This document shows positions 1 to 11,998 of a stretch of 64,000 nucleotides of DNA, in pieces. The position numbers and the translations under genes are program-made. The stretch lies in contig JAGGNK010006504.1 in NCBI GenBank assembly GCA_017590115.1, forward strand, positions 496,001 through 560,000. The letters run 5' to 3'. The notes beneath the pieces were generated by a model that was not told the DNA's origin, searched no databases, and was given only the letters and a program-made list of their open reading frames with translations. The stretch's first letter is position 1. Every line of letters starts with the position of its first letter. Source of the stretch: Montifringilla adamsi. Its lineage: Eukaryota; Chordata; Aves; Passeriformes; Passeridae.

Positions 1-310
1 CCTCCTCCCTTTCCCCCGCTCCTGCCTCAGCCCTGAGCTTTGCGACCGGTTGAGCCGACAGGGCCAGGTGGGGAGGAGGAGAGGTGGGTGGGGAAGCGGG
101 GAGGGCACGCAGGACCCCGCCGGGTTCGTGTCTCGTGGTGCCCCCGGGCCCAGGGGGGTCCGGCTGTGCACGCCGGGTCTGCGGCGCGCCCCGCAGGTGC
201 AGTCGCCAGCAATCCCCAGGCCAGCCCCAAGCCCCGGGCAGCCCGGGGAGGCGGGAGGCTCTTGGCTGCCGGAGGGAAGAGCAGCCTCATGCTCCCTGGC
301 CCGCTCCCTT
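1..310. promoter_or_regulatory. CpG-rich block at left edge
   Basis: GC- and CpG-dense sequence (e.g. GGTCTGCGGCGCGCCCCGCA near 176-195) that continues off the left edge. Reading frames here show no recognisable protein, so it is probably a promoter-type CpG island or UTR/lncRNA DNA. Strand of any transcript is unknown. Confidence 0.5.
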
Positions 311-1600
311 TGGGCCAGGTCTGCTCAGCGACTCCTCTGCTACCTGTCTGGAAACCACTCCAGCCCCAGACAAGGATGGGAAAGGTGCCAGATGGGTTTC
401 CTCTACATCTTGCTGTACAGTGCTTCGCCTTGCTTGTTTGCAAATCCACCAAATAATTCATGCCAAACAACCATTTAGAAACCATTTTCTTTGTGTCTTT
501 GAAACCCTACTGTACAGCTCCATCTGCCTGATATAAATGAATAATCCTTCTTGATACCACTCCTAATCCATTTCTTTACAGTCGAATTGGAAAAGGGGGG
601 TGGAGGTGGGATTAATCATCTTTAAAAATGGAAACACCCAAACAGCCACAGATCCGGCGTATTTATTGCTTCAAATTAAACAGATGTCCCCTCACCCAAC
701 CCCCTCCCTTGTGGCTGGATTTAGGACAAACAGGGGCATTTCTCAGAACCAAAATCCCAAGCAAAATTCTTTGGAGATCAGAGCCTGGATTCTTTTTTTT
801 CCACGGCTAAGTAACATCAGGCATTACTCATATGTCTCGATCAATCCTTCATTAGACAAGAAGAGGAGGAAGACGAAGAAGAAAAGCGAAGAGGAGATTT
901 TGGCCCTGTCGGAGGAGAGTAGTCCCGCACTGCCCTGGGTGTCCATCCCTGCAGCTCTTCACTTCCCTCCCCTGCCCGGTCCCTCCCGGTTTGTTCCGTG
1001 TCGCCGCATTACAGCGGGCACGGGGCTATCATCTCTAATTCATTGTTTGTTTGGAAGAGAGAGAAGAGTAGAGAGCGAGGGGAAGAGCGAGTAGCAACTG
1101 GAAAGGTTACAGATTGTGTTGTTCTGTGTTGGTTTGTGTTTTGGGTTTTTATACCCCAGAAATTATAAACAGGGTGGAGTGGGTTTGATGGATTCTCTTT
1201 TCCCTTCTTTTTCTTCCTTTTCATTTATTCTTTCTCAAAGTGCTAATATTTTTTCGCTATAAGGATGACTTGTGTGCGCCCCTGACAAGGCATATCGGAA
1301 CAAAGAACGTTTGCACCTTTTCTCTTGGACAATCAGCGCCTGCTCACACCAAGCACATTTGCTCTGCCCCTACTCCAACACCCTCGGGTTTTGTTTGTCG
1401 TCTCTTCTATTTTTATTTTTTTTAATTTAAATGTCTTAATCAAATTTCTTCATTCCCTCCTTGCTATTTTCATGGATGTTCTACTTCCCGTCTTCCCTCA
1501 CATTTCCAGATCAAACGAAGCCTGCCTGTCTTCCCGGGCTGGCGGGGGTCGGGGGATTAGGATAGTATTAGAAAGCCATATTCCCACACTAAAAAGGAAG
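311..1600. other. Non-coding stretch between CpG blocks
   Basis: Mixed composition, with purine-rich runs at 857-898 and 1056-1092 and pyrimidine-rich tracts at 1196-1222. Open frames of 60-195 codons exist but have no recognisable domain and look like chance frames. Nothing else recognised. Confidence 0.4.
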
Positions 1601-1634
1601 GGAAAGGGGAGAATCTCGAGATTTAAGCAAAACG

Positions 1635-1900
1635 ATGAGGAAATCGGTGGACACCGGCGGGCAGCCCCGGCCGGCGCACGGCGACCTTGGCCCCCACGGG
1701 CGGCCGCTGCTGCGGGGGGCCCCGCTGCCCCCCGGCCGCTGCTCACACCGCCACCAGCCCCGCTACCACCGGGCTACCATGCACAGGGCTCGGGCGGGGC
1801 TGGGGGCGGGAATGGCGAGCGCTCCCTGCGCGTGTGGCCGTGGGCTTCCTCCTCTGCGCCCGTGCCCACCGCCCGCGCGTTTGGGCAGCGCAGATTTAGG
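1635..1900. promoter_or_regulatory. CpG island, second block
   Basis: Dense CpG (CGGCCGCTGCTGCGGGGGGC near 1701-1720, and GCGCGTGTGGCC near 1828). No protein similarity in any frame. It fits a developmental-type CpG island cluster with the blocks at 1-310 and 2985-3790. Confidence 0.6.
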
Positions 1901-2029
1901 TCCTCTCCTTAACACAGCAACAAAGGGGCAGACAGAAGACTGACAGCAGATGCTTACTTTTCTAAAACTCAGAGATGGTATAAGTACATTCTCCTCCGAA
2001 AAAAGAATCAGCTATAATTAATGGATTAA

Positions 2030-2400
2030 GTTGTTGCCGTTGTTATTGTTTTTGTTGTTGTTGTTATCGGAGTGGCTGTCCGGTTCCAAGATGAGACCTA
2101 AACATTTTTTTCAGTTTCATAATTTCAAACCGAGTTAAGTGCTGGATCATCAGTTTTTCCCTTTGTCTGCCCCGGTTGTAAATAATGGCTTTGAGATTAG
2201 CTAATTATGGCGCATTAATCACTGATAGAGAGGAAATAAATCAAAGCCGGGTTCGAATTTTCAAACTCACTAGTAGAGAGGTGCATAGCAACTCTATCTG
2301 CAGGAGATAGGTGCTGTTTAAATTACTGAGGCTATAGAGTAAACCACATCCACGTCACTTTAAATAATGAAGATTTTATTTATACATACCAGTTGTGCCA
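2030..2400. promoter_or_regulatory. Candidate conserved enhancer or promoter element
   Basis: A repeat-free AT-rich stretch between CpG blocks. It holds clustered homeodomain-type sites (TAGCTAATTATGG at about 2199, GCATTAATCACTG at about 2213), a TCF/LEF-like ATCAAAG at about 2240, and a CACGTCAC/TTTAAATA pair at about 2350-2367 resembling CRE plus TATA. Function is inferred from motif content only; conservation was not tested. Confidence 0.35.
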
Positions 2401-2536
2401 TTAAGTGGAGGTTTGGGGAAATTTTTTCAGCCTGGTTTTGTAAAAAGTGCTGCAGTCTGAAGCCAAAAACGTTGACATGTCGTATTAACAAACTTCTTGT
2501 AATAAAAGCAGAATATAGAGGAGACAAACAGAAAGA

Positions 2537-2570
<34 letters not shown>
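2537..2570. repeat. Compound microsatellite (TG)9(AG)8
   Basis: Nine TG units run directly into eight AG units. No other function suggested. Confidence 0.95.
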
Positions 2571-2571
<1 letters not shown>

Positions 2572-2954
2572 GGAGAGATGCAAATAAAAGTCCTGTCAAA
2601 AAGACACCTTATTATTTTTCACCGTTACTAGCTTACACAGAACTTGTATTATATATGTATTTAACATATATATTTGCAGAAACTAACATTCATGTCAGTT
2701 ACCGTATTTTTAAGAATTTCCCTAGCCCTCACATCCTCCAGTCCTCCCCACAGCACAGCGATTTTTGTGGTCATGTTTTCTCAGTATTTTGAAACATTTA
2801 TCTTCGGGGGTGGGAGTTAGATAAGTATATGCCAGAAAGCAACAAGCCACCTTCTAGGGGAAGAAATCATGTAGGTCTTCAGAAAAAGTAGTCTGCAGAA
2901 GAAAATTCGGAGCCCCAGACAGAACAGCTACAAACTCCCCACAGACACAGGCGG

Positions 2955-2972
2955 ACACACACACACACACAC
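2955..2972. repeat. (AC)9 microsatellite
   Basis: Nine AC units at the edge of the third CpG block. Confidence 0.93.
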
Positions 2973-2984
2973 GCACAAGCACTC

Positions 2985-3790
2985 CACACCAAAAAGCACC
3001 TCTTCAGCTGGAAAGAGGCAGAGACCGCCCCCGCCCGGGTTTTTCCCAGCCCGCAAGCATCCATCCATCCCCTTGCCCTCCGTCGCCGCGCCTCGCCCGC
3101 CCCGGGCCGTACCTTCGCCGGGCGCTGTGGCCGCTCTCCGCGGCGGCAGCCGGTCTCTCCGGCCCCGGGGCTGCCCGAAAAGCGGGGCTGCGGGAGCCTC
3201 CCCAGCCCGGCCGCCGCTGCCTCGAGCAGGTGGCCAAAGCTCCCGGTACCGAGCCCACCGGATGACACCGCCTCCCCCCGCCTTTTAGTCAAGAACCTTG
3301 CAATTAATTTCAAGTTACTCCCCGTACCGTATCATTAAAAACAGTCCGGGAAACGGCGTCAGACCCCGGGCGCGGGGGATGGGGAAGGGGAGGGCGATTT
3401 GCATACAGCTTTGTCTTTACCGCGGGCTGCTCTGGCGCAGGTTACACCGCTAATTGCACCAAACCACCGAGCGGCTTGCCCTCCACCGCGCTCCTGAGCC
3501 CGGTTTCTCCAAACAGCTCCGGGCCGGCGGCCCCCGCCGCGGAGCCCCCGAAGTCAGACCGTGCCGCGGCGGCCGCGCTGCCCTGCGCGGGGAGCGCCGT
3601 GCCCGGANNNNNNNNNNNNNNNNNNNNNNNNNNNNNNNNNNNNNNNCGCGCCGGCTGCGCGCCCCTCCCGCTCCCCAGGGGCGGCACGCCGGCGGGTGAG
3701 GAGCGCTTCTGCTGCCGCCCACGGCCCGGCCCTAAACTGGGGCGTGATTTTACCTGGCGGTCGCAGGGCTCTTGGGGTCAGCCCGTCTCC
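2985..3790. promoter_or_regulatory. CpG island, third and largest block, with POU octamer
   Basis: About 800 bp of CpG-dense DNA interrupted by an N gap. A perfect octamer ATTTGCAT (POU/Oct site) is at 3397-3404. Frames in this block are alanine/arginine/proline-rich and unlike any family, which is what GC-rich non-coding DNA produces. It is probably a promoter CpG island; the transcribed strand is not evident. Confidence 0.6.
3608..3646. other. Assembly gap (39 N) inside a CpG island
   Basis: A run of 39 N within very GC-rich sequence at about 3500-3700. GC-rich dropout is the probable reason, so sequence of unknown length is missing here. Confidence 0.9.
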
Positions 3791-6700
3791 TTTGAGAAGG
3801 TCCGGGAGGCCTTGCGCAGTGGTGTAAACAAAAGAGAAGGACCGAGGAGAAAAAAAGGAGAAGGACACGACAGCCCCTGTTTCAGGAGGTGTAGTGCAAG
3901 CTATTTTCTTCTGCCTCCGTTTTCGGTAACCAGATTTGGCACATCGTGCTTACTACCAAGTGGAGTGTTTATCCAATGCTGCATTTTCTCCTTCGTGGTT
4001 TTGGAGGAACATACAGCATCACACTATGAAATACAACTGCGATGAAGGGCAGAGATCAGGAGAGAGACAAAAGCAGAGGAAGCATCACCCCTACTGCCTC
4101 AGCACCCATACAGTCCTCTCTTGAGTAATCTGATGTATGATGATTGCAGAGTAAGAGGACTAAAAAGACATGAATTTTCAGTAGAATAGACCTTCCTTTA
4201 GAAATTTTGCTTAAGACTTGAGCTGCATGAGTTAATACTATCATCAGTGTTAACTAGTATCTAAAATGAACAGAATACAATTTTTCTTTTAAAGGAAAAG
4301 TTTTCTGCACACCTTCAGTATCTGTACTAGTCTGAGATTAGTTATTTCTGTTTCTTACATCTTTCCCTGAGCTGGCCCTTTCAGAAGAACCAGTTGTAAA
4401 CCAAGCCAGGGGTCCATCTGTGCATAAGCTCATCCCACTCTGTTGTGTTGAATGAGTACCAGGATAGAATTCCTCAGCAATTAACAGTCTAGGACCTGAA
4501 CACAAGCCCATTTGGTGAGTCATTTAAGCCAATAAAGAGTCACTGGTCACTTCCAGCAGGGCCCAGGATGGGTATCTGGTAAAGCACTGTGTTTAAACTG
4601 CAGCTCACCTGCCAGACACATTGCTGTGCAAATGGGCAGATCCTGATGGCAACCAGGTCTCAGTGGATCCCAGATCACAACTGGTATCCTAAGGACATTT
4701 GCAGTGCAGTCTTGTGATTGTCTTGCCTAGTAATTAGTTTGATATGGTTAGTTATCATTAGCTTGGTATAATCCAATCTGAGAAGGTTTTTTTCTATGGC
4801 AGAACAAAAAGACATAATTCTTACTTTCATTACTGTATAAGCAAATGACACAACCCATTCTAACTGATAGTATATTTGAAGTACTCACTAGCCACCAATC
4901 CATTATATGTATCCAGTGGACTTTAAGTTTAGCTCATCCCTCCTCTGCTAGGTAGATATATTTTTGTCCCTTCATTAACTCTGTGCTAAAATCTTAAATG
5001 AGGGATTCATACACAAATAGGAACAAAGCATGCTCATAACATTTATATTTATTTCCAGATACTATTAGAAATCCATGGGTCATGGAGACTTATGGATCAA
5101 ATATTCTTACATTAAAGTACTGCAAAATTTGTGACTGACGTGTAAATTGCACATAGAGCCATACTGAATATCAATAAGTTACCAAGATGAGGGCAAATGA
5201 CATTCTGTGCTTCAAAGACTGATAGGTCTTTCATCCATCCTGTTGCATCCCTCATCATCCCTTTTTAAATAAAGAATTTTATTGACCCCTAGAAATTCCA
5301 CAGAGATTCTTTCCACAGGCAAGACAAGGAGCCCAGCTGACCAAACAATAAGGTGAATGTTTTCTTCGTTATTATTGCAGAAGTCTAGGAAATCTTGAAT
5401 GTATTCCTTGATTCTTAGAATGTATCACTGCAGGAATCATTCCTAATCACATTTAAATTGGAGCCATTTATTAGACTCATTGGGGACTAGAAACTGGGAA
5501 GTCAATGGCACTAGGCAATTGCCCCTGCTCAGAATGTGGCTATATGAACTAGAAACATCTGTAACAAAATTAATTAGCTACAGAAATTTCACTTGTCATT
5601 TCCCAGCAATCAAAATAAATGTAAAACAGACCCTCTTTTTTTTTTTCTTTCCATCACTACTTCTTCTTTTCCTTCCATTGAAACTGCTGGAAAAAAATAC
5701 ACTATGAAACTATTTTTATGATCATTTCATCAGTTACCTAGGAGAAAAAGAAAAAAAGAGTATATAAAATATATATGAGCCTATCACACATATGTGCACA
5801 TATACATATATGTGTCTATATAAAATTTGTAAATGTATAAAAATTATATAATATATTCATCCACTTAGGCTATGGGTGAGATGTTAATTGAAGTGACCAG
5901 ATTATTAACTATTTGTTATTTCAGTTGTAGTTGTGGTAGATGTGGCATCAATAGCTTTTACTGTAAATATTATTAATTTCATCTCTATCATAATACCTAA
6001 CTTTTTTCCATGCTTTGCATTATATGTCTTTGGTTTATTCATTAATTAAAAAATGAAATATTAATAAATTCTCTAAAAAACACCTCTCACATGTATACTA
6101 ACATATCAGTAATAACCATTAATATGTCTCTTTGCTTTCATATCTGTTGTAATCTGAAATGCCTCACAAATTCAGCAGCTGGAGAGCTGATGTTTTGTGT
6201 GCTATTCCAGCAGAAATTAATTCAGCCAACACAGCTGCTTAATTCAAGCGCAAGCTTGTGCCTCACCTGCTCTCTTTACCCTTTGGTTGCCCCATATCAC
6301 TGACATTTCCACTCTGCAACATTTCTCTTTTAGCCGCTAATTTTTGTCAAGATGTCTCAAAAATCCACTAAGGCATTAGCGTTTTCAGCATTACTTCTAT
6401 GTCCCTAGGGCTTAGTTACACCTTGTGCTCTGTGGCAGAAGAGGCTATTACATAATTTACTTTTATCCATGCTCTTTTTTTATCCTGGGAAAGAGGGTTG
6501 TGGGAGAATCCTCACAGGGGTTCCTACCCCCTTTCCATTGCTGTCTCATCAGTTTTACTCCTGAGACAATTCCCTGAACAAGACTTAGAGAGAGCAGATC
6601 ATGAAGAGACAACCTTTCCACAGGTGGGGGCAGGAGCTAAGTGCAGCAGGCTAACCATTACTGAACAGGGAGGAAGTGACAAGAGCACTCTCATAATGGA

Positions 6701-8270
6701 GAGACTGAGAAGGATGTGGTTTCATAAAAATCAAGTGTGCTTGGGATCAGGCCAGTTAGAGAGAAGCAGTGTGCACGCAAGCCTAGAGCATCTGCTGTCC
6801 GTGAAATATGCAAAGATGAGGAGAAAAGAAAAGGACTTCCTTTAACAAGAAGCAAAGCTATTCTGCATAAATTATCAAATCTCATCTTAACACATGGCAG
6901 TGTCTGCATTTGTATCCGCGTACTGTACTATGGACATTTTGTTACATTATAAAGTTTCCGAGGCAAGTACCACCTGTGTTTGTGCAGGCATGGAGCCTGC
7001 CTGGGGAGTGTCGGGGGTAACACAACAGGTACTTATTTTCAAGATTCAGGACACAAGACATAAAAAGCTGCGAAAGTCTTAGGCCTTATGCATAGCATCA
7101 CAACTGCATGAAAAACACCTTCCTTGAGAATCACTTGATTGCCTGTAACTGATTATCATAATTGACATATGAAGTCTCTCTTGTCTTCATGGGCTTTTTT
7201 GTGCTTTCTCTTTCTGACAGTGTTGGGGCAGATCTCAGCATTTCTTGTAATTCCAAATCTAGAGTCAATAACTAGGGAGAACAGTGAAGTGGGGATTTAC
7301 AGCAGATAATAGGGATCCCTGTCGTGTGGCATTTGCTCAGGTGGAGTATTTCTAAAGATATAACAATTACACCACAAAAACTCTACTTCCAGCTGCCTTA
7401 TGGAGTTTAAATACGCCAAAAAAAAAAAAAATCAGTGCATTGTCCATATGAATAAATTACAAAACAAAGTAAAACAACAACAAAAAATCAGAAGATTACA
7501 ATCTTCTTAAAAAGTCTAAATATTCCTCCTTTATTACTGTATGCCCAGTGACATGCTTCTCAACCAGCAGGATAACTGAGACACAGGTAGAATAAAAAGA
7601 GAACAACACCAGTAAGTTTAACATTTTGTGTCTAGATGTTTCCATTAAGATAATCAATTATGTACCGTTAAATTTGCATATAAATGAAATCATTAATAGT
7701 TGCACATGCTTGTGATGGAGATTACTGCTGTATAACAGAGTCGCTGTGCCAAGAAGGAAACCCATGGTACCTCCACTGACTGCAGCTTTTTCATAGACTG
7801 TCTTAACACTGAATTACCTGTGAGGTAAGGGGGTTTTTTTAATGCATATATGAGCAAGATCTTATGAACCCTAGAAAAAATTCAATTGCTACAAATTTGT
7901 CTCTAGGAGGAAGACAGGAGAGAGCTGACAGCATCACTGCTGAGTAAGTAAGTAATGTCTGTGCTTTGGTCCCAATTACAGATAGATCAGTGGCTAAAAT
8001 TGCACAGGACACTCTGACTGTCCTAGTGTTTTTCCACAGGAGGTTTTTCATCTTGTGCTGAATTTCACAGCACTCCAACATTTGCAGAGAGCTGCTTTAA
8101 GGCCAGGTAAGTCCTCCTCTCACAAAAAGTACATAAAAACAGCAGACCTAGTGAAACTCCCACAAAGTGTAAAAAAACTATGCCTAAGTACAGTTTTGTA
8201 TTCATCAGCCTTAAATGTGGGGTAATTGTTAAAAGTGCCTGTTAAAGCTGTTTAGTACAGAGTGGTTATG

Positions 8271-8305
<35 letters not shown>

Positions 8306-9686
8306 CACAATTTCTTCGTAGTAACTCTTCCAACTAATACAAATTGATTCCGTATGTTGTATTTCCAAGCAACCATTTTCCTGGAAGGAAAAGAGCTGTT
8401 CCTTTGGGTCAAGTCACTTAATGTGCATTTCAAGGTAAATTACTGTTGAATCCTTGAAGAAAGTAACTAAAAGGGCTGCAACATGGTATATCTGAGTGCA
8501 AAACTTTCCAGTACTCTTGAACAGTATAAATTCAAGTCAAAGTCTATGCAGGACGTAAAAAAGCACCAACACAAGAAGGCAGTGCTCTGGAATCACAGTC
8601 CCAAAACACAATTTGTACTACAGAGAACACTGAGACCAAGCAACATCTTTAAAAGAAACATGTTAAAATATTCAAAGACTGTAAAGTACCATATATATCC
8701 CACATAAAAGGTTTTTATGAATACAAACAGAAGATTATTGTAAAAAATTTGACCACAGGATCAAACCAGCTGTCTGTGGTAAATAGCTAATAAGCTTTGT
8801 TTGGAAGTGATGTACCCTGGGCAACCACCAGAATATCTGAAAGAACTGACAACCTCATCACCATTTCTACCATGAATAGAAATACAAACAGTTACAGTAC
8901 TTTCTTTCTGCTTTCCTAGTTGTCTGCCTTCTACTAGATGTCAACTAGATTGCCTAGATGTCAACTTAGCCTAAGAGCCAACTCAGTCTCCCTTATACCT
9001 TAAGACTTAATATAGCCAGCATCAACATTATCTTCTCCAGACAAACAGCCACCATTGAAACATAATTGAATTCTAGTTACCTTCTTTTAACAGTCTGTCT
9101 CACCAATAAGAATCCTAAGGACATATTCTTTAATGTTTCTTTTGTCCCTTTTGAAGCACAAAAGGGATGTTCTCACACAAAGTGGTGCTCTGAGAAATTG
9201 CAGAATAAATAATGTGTGGGTTGGTGTTTTAGCTTGTGACCATCCCAGAGCTGAGTGCTAAAGCCTTTGAGTCAGACATAAAACACCCCTGACATCAACA
9301 CTTCTCTTTGATCCTCCACCCATCCGCTTGGCATGTGTGAGGCTCATTACAAGGCACCTAGTGTTCCTGGCTTTGGCATGAGACCAAGCTGGTCTGTATT
9401 GACAAGACTGACAGACTTTAGGACATGTAAAGAAACAGAGAGAGTGAGAATTAGCCTTCTAAACCTGAGGATCAGGATCACTTTCCCTTTTGACTTTCCC
9501 AAGGTTAAAATGAAGGCAGGTGAGGAAAAAGGGAGCAGAGCCCTGCCAGCACAGTCCTGGTCAGCTGAGGGGAGAACGTGGAAACAAGCTGCCTGCAGGG
9601 ACTGTGGGGAGAAAATTAAACCTGTGTTTCTGCTGAAGGCAGAGTACATGAGAACCTGGTGTTAAGTCAGTAACAGTCAGGGAGAG
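3791..9686. other. Gene-poor intergenic DNA
   Basis: Beyond the CpG block, AT-rich sequence with only short chance frames. Contents seen: an AT-rich TATATA stretch at 5757-5855, an A-run at 7419-7431, and a 28-base A-run at 8275-8302. I recognised no exon, RNA gene or large transposon. Confidence 0.5.
8275..8302. repeat. Poly(A) run, 28 bases
   Basis: Uninterrupted A28. No transposon body was recognised immediately upstream, so it is a simple repeat rather than a proven retrotransposon tail. Confidence 0.9.
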
Positions 9687-10360
9687 TGCCAGGGTTTGGC
9701 TGGAAGCAGAACTGTGTTTCTCCCTTCCTTGCGGCTTGGTACCACTCTGGAAGTCCCCATCCTGTATAACAAATCTGTGGTTGCACCACCCTATCCCTCC
9801 ATCACTGATCCACCTGGCCTGGCCACTGGGACCAAATGAAATTCATTTTCCTGTATGCTTGCCCCTGAACAGAATCTTAATTCTGAGTGACTCATAACTT
9901 GCCTGCATAGGAACTTCACAGACCTGATCCAGGAAGTGAATTCCTGCCCCTATTCTTTCTCCATCTTTTTGTGAGGTAAAAGAAGTACACCAACACCAAT
10001 AGAACTGACCAAAGGGGTATTCCAAAGATATGACATCATGCTTAGTATTTACAGTGGAGGGACGAAGGAGAAAGGAGAGGACATTTGGAGTGTTGGAGTT
10101 TGTCTTCCCCAGTTAACTGTGATGGGGCCCAACTCTCCTGAAGATGGCTGAATGCCCACCCAAACATGGGAAGTGGTGAATCAATTCCTTGCTTTGCTTT
10201 CCTTGCGTGTGCAACTTTTGCCTGCTATATTAACTGTCTTTAGCTGCAGTCACAAGTTTGCCAGCTTTTACCCCTCTGATTCTCTTCCCCATCCCACTGG
10301 TGGGAGACTGAGTGAGCGGCTGTGTGGGCCTTCGTTGCTGGCTGGGGGTAAACCACACCA
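9687..10360 (+). mobile_element. Solo LTR of an avian endogenous retrovirus
   Basis: It starts TGCCAGGGTTTGGCTGG and ends GGGGGTAAACCACACCA. The core AACTGACCAAAGGGGTATTCC leads into TGACATCATG (CRE-like, 10031) and a weak TATA-like TTAGTATTTACA, then a U5-like tail. It shares this layout with the LTR at 47576-48148. No gag, pol or env sequence is attached. Confidence 0.7.
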
Positions 10361-11667
10361 CCTGTCAAACAGCTGACAATTTGTCACATGTCATTGGGAT
10401 TTTAGTAAATGTGAAGAAAGCAAAAAAGTGTCTTGGGTAGAGTCAGAAATTGATCCAAACATTGAAACTTTTCCTGTCCAAACACATTGCAGAGAACTCC
10501 AAACAATTTTTGTTTTGTTTTGGGAGGTTTTTATCCTTTGTATTTTTTGAAGACCAAGGTGTAAACTTCAAAACAAGATTCTTCTCTGCATATGAGCCGT
10601 GAGGATCCTCAGTCAGGATATATGGTTCTAGGTTTTGGGTCATCCAGTTACAACATTCTTGAGGCTGTTCGAAGCAGCAGCATCTCCAAACCTCCCACTG
10701 AGAGTAATTTTCACAGGTGGGATAGGCACCTGTTTAAAAGATGTTGGTGAACATCCACTGTGTCCAAAATTTTCCACTGCTAACGGTTTTTTATTATCTG
10801 CTAAGGAGTGATGTTGGCAGCATTTTCTTTTTATGTCACTAGAAGAGCAGTAGTAATGATTTAAAAGCCAGGAGCTTTGAATTATTGCTTAAGGTTCTTG
10901 ATTAGCTAGGTACTGTATTCTCCTTACATTTGTCTATAAAAAAAGATGCATTTATGGGAAGTTTTCCAGATGTCTCTTCATTAAAGTGAAGAGGTCAAAT
11001 TTTATTTGCTGCTAAACAAAACAGTACATTACATTGCAGATTATTGTACCTAAGTGTGTGTGCTTGGATGATACTTTACAGAAAGCAAATCAAGTACAGA
11101 ACTATAATTTTTTTCTTCTTGAGAGCCATCTTGGCTCAGAAAATACCTTTTCTCTCCAAATGGTAAAGGATTTGTCAAACACTTCTAATCTTGCCTTCTC
11201 TGTACCATAATTTCAAATCCTTTCTGTCAACTTTTAAAACATAAATCAAAGGATAGTGGGAGAAATTTTTCCTAGCAAAGGCCTGGAAACAAATTTCTAC
11301 TGGATTGGAGTTTTACAGGAGACATATTTGCTCTTGCAATGTTTGACTTTCACGTGTGTATCTGCCTCTTGAGCACAACGGCTGCAGCTCTGTGTCCAGA
11401 ATGCAATTACACAGTCTGAAATCTGTGACTTAAAGACTGATTCACACTTCTGAAGTTAAAAACTGGAATTGTCTCCTTTGACCCACAGGAAAGTTGTACA
11501 TGGACCTCTCTCATCCCATCTTTTAGGAATTTTAGATGGTATAGCTTCACTCTACATAAATAATTAAAGATTACAGGATAGGTAGCAATCAAAGAAACTA
11601 CTGAACTGCAAGAGGACTGGTACCTTGACCCAAAGGAACAGATGGAATAGCCTGATGGAATAGTAGT
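10361..11667. other. Intergenic, nothing recognised
   Basis: AT-rich unique sequence with no convincing frame or repeat. Confidence 0.45.
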
Positions 11668-11780
11668 TGTGCTGGTTTGAAAGTAAACCAGCAGGAGAAA
11701 TGAGTCCCACACATTACCTCTGAGAGATATTTCAGAGTTACAATTTAATAGAAAAATTACAATAAATGCAGTAGGTGGGG
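11668..11780 (+). mobile_element. LTR fragment (5' end only)
   Basis: TGTGCTGGTTTGAAAGTAAA followed by CCAGCAGGAGAAATGAG is the start of a bird endogenous-retrovirus LTR type that I recognise. It fades near GCAGTAGGTGGGG, so only about 110 bp remains. Confidence 0.5.
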
Positions 11781-11784
11781 TCTA

Positions 11785-11998
11785 CTTTTCTCCAGACCTT
11801 CTCCCTAGTCTCCTGAGCCAGGGATTCCTGAGGACTGGCCACATCAGTAAAGACTGAAGCAAAATCAGTGTTCAGTCTTCTCTGCAACCTCTGCTCCTTT
11901 CAGTGGCAGGCCAATATTTTCCATAGGTATAATTTCCATTTTCCTTTAGTTTTATTGGTATATTTGAATAAGCCCTTGCCCTCTCTCAAAAGCTACAG
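11785..11998 (-). repeat. Old CR1 LINE ORF2 fragment, antisense
   Basis: Read on the minus strand, TTTGCTTCAGTCTTTACTGA gives FASVFTD, a phrase seen in the CR1 region just before the reverse transcriptase. The rest is diverged and carries stops. Confidence 0.5.

Noticed and set aside
1325..1912. 195-codon plus-strand frame in the CpG region
   Set aside because: No domain or family likeness; the Pro/Ala/Arg-rich second half is what GC-rich DNA gives by chance.
2240..2262. GGGTTCGAATTTTC resembling a tRNA T-loop (B box)
   Set aside because: No matching A box, acceptor stem or anticodon arm upstream; a chance match within the putative enhancer.
2879..3313. 144-codon minus-strand frame next to the CpG island
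   Set aside because: It includes a Val/Cys run made by the AC microsatellite and otherwise Ala/Gly/Arg-rich sequence; no recognisable protein.
1..4050. ISL1 coding exon at the left edge
   Set aside because: I searched both strands for the short ISL1 first-exon coding start and LIM-domain residues and saw none; only synteny supports the idea.
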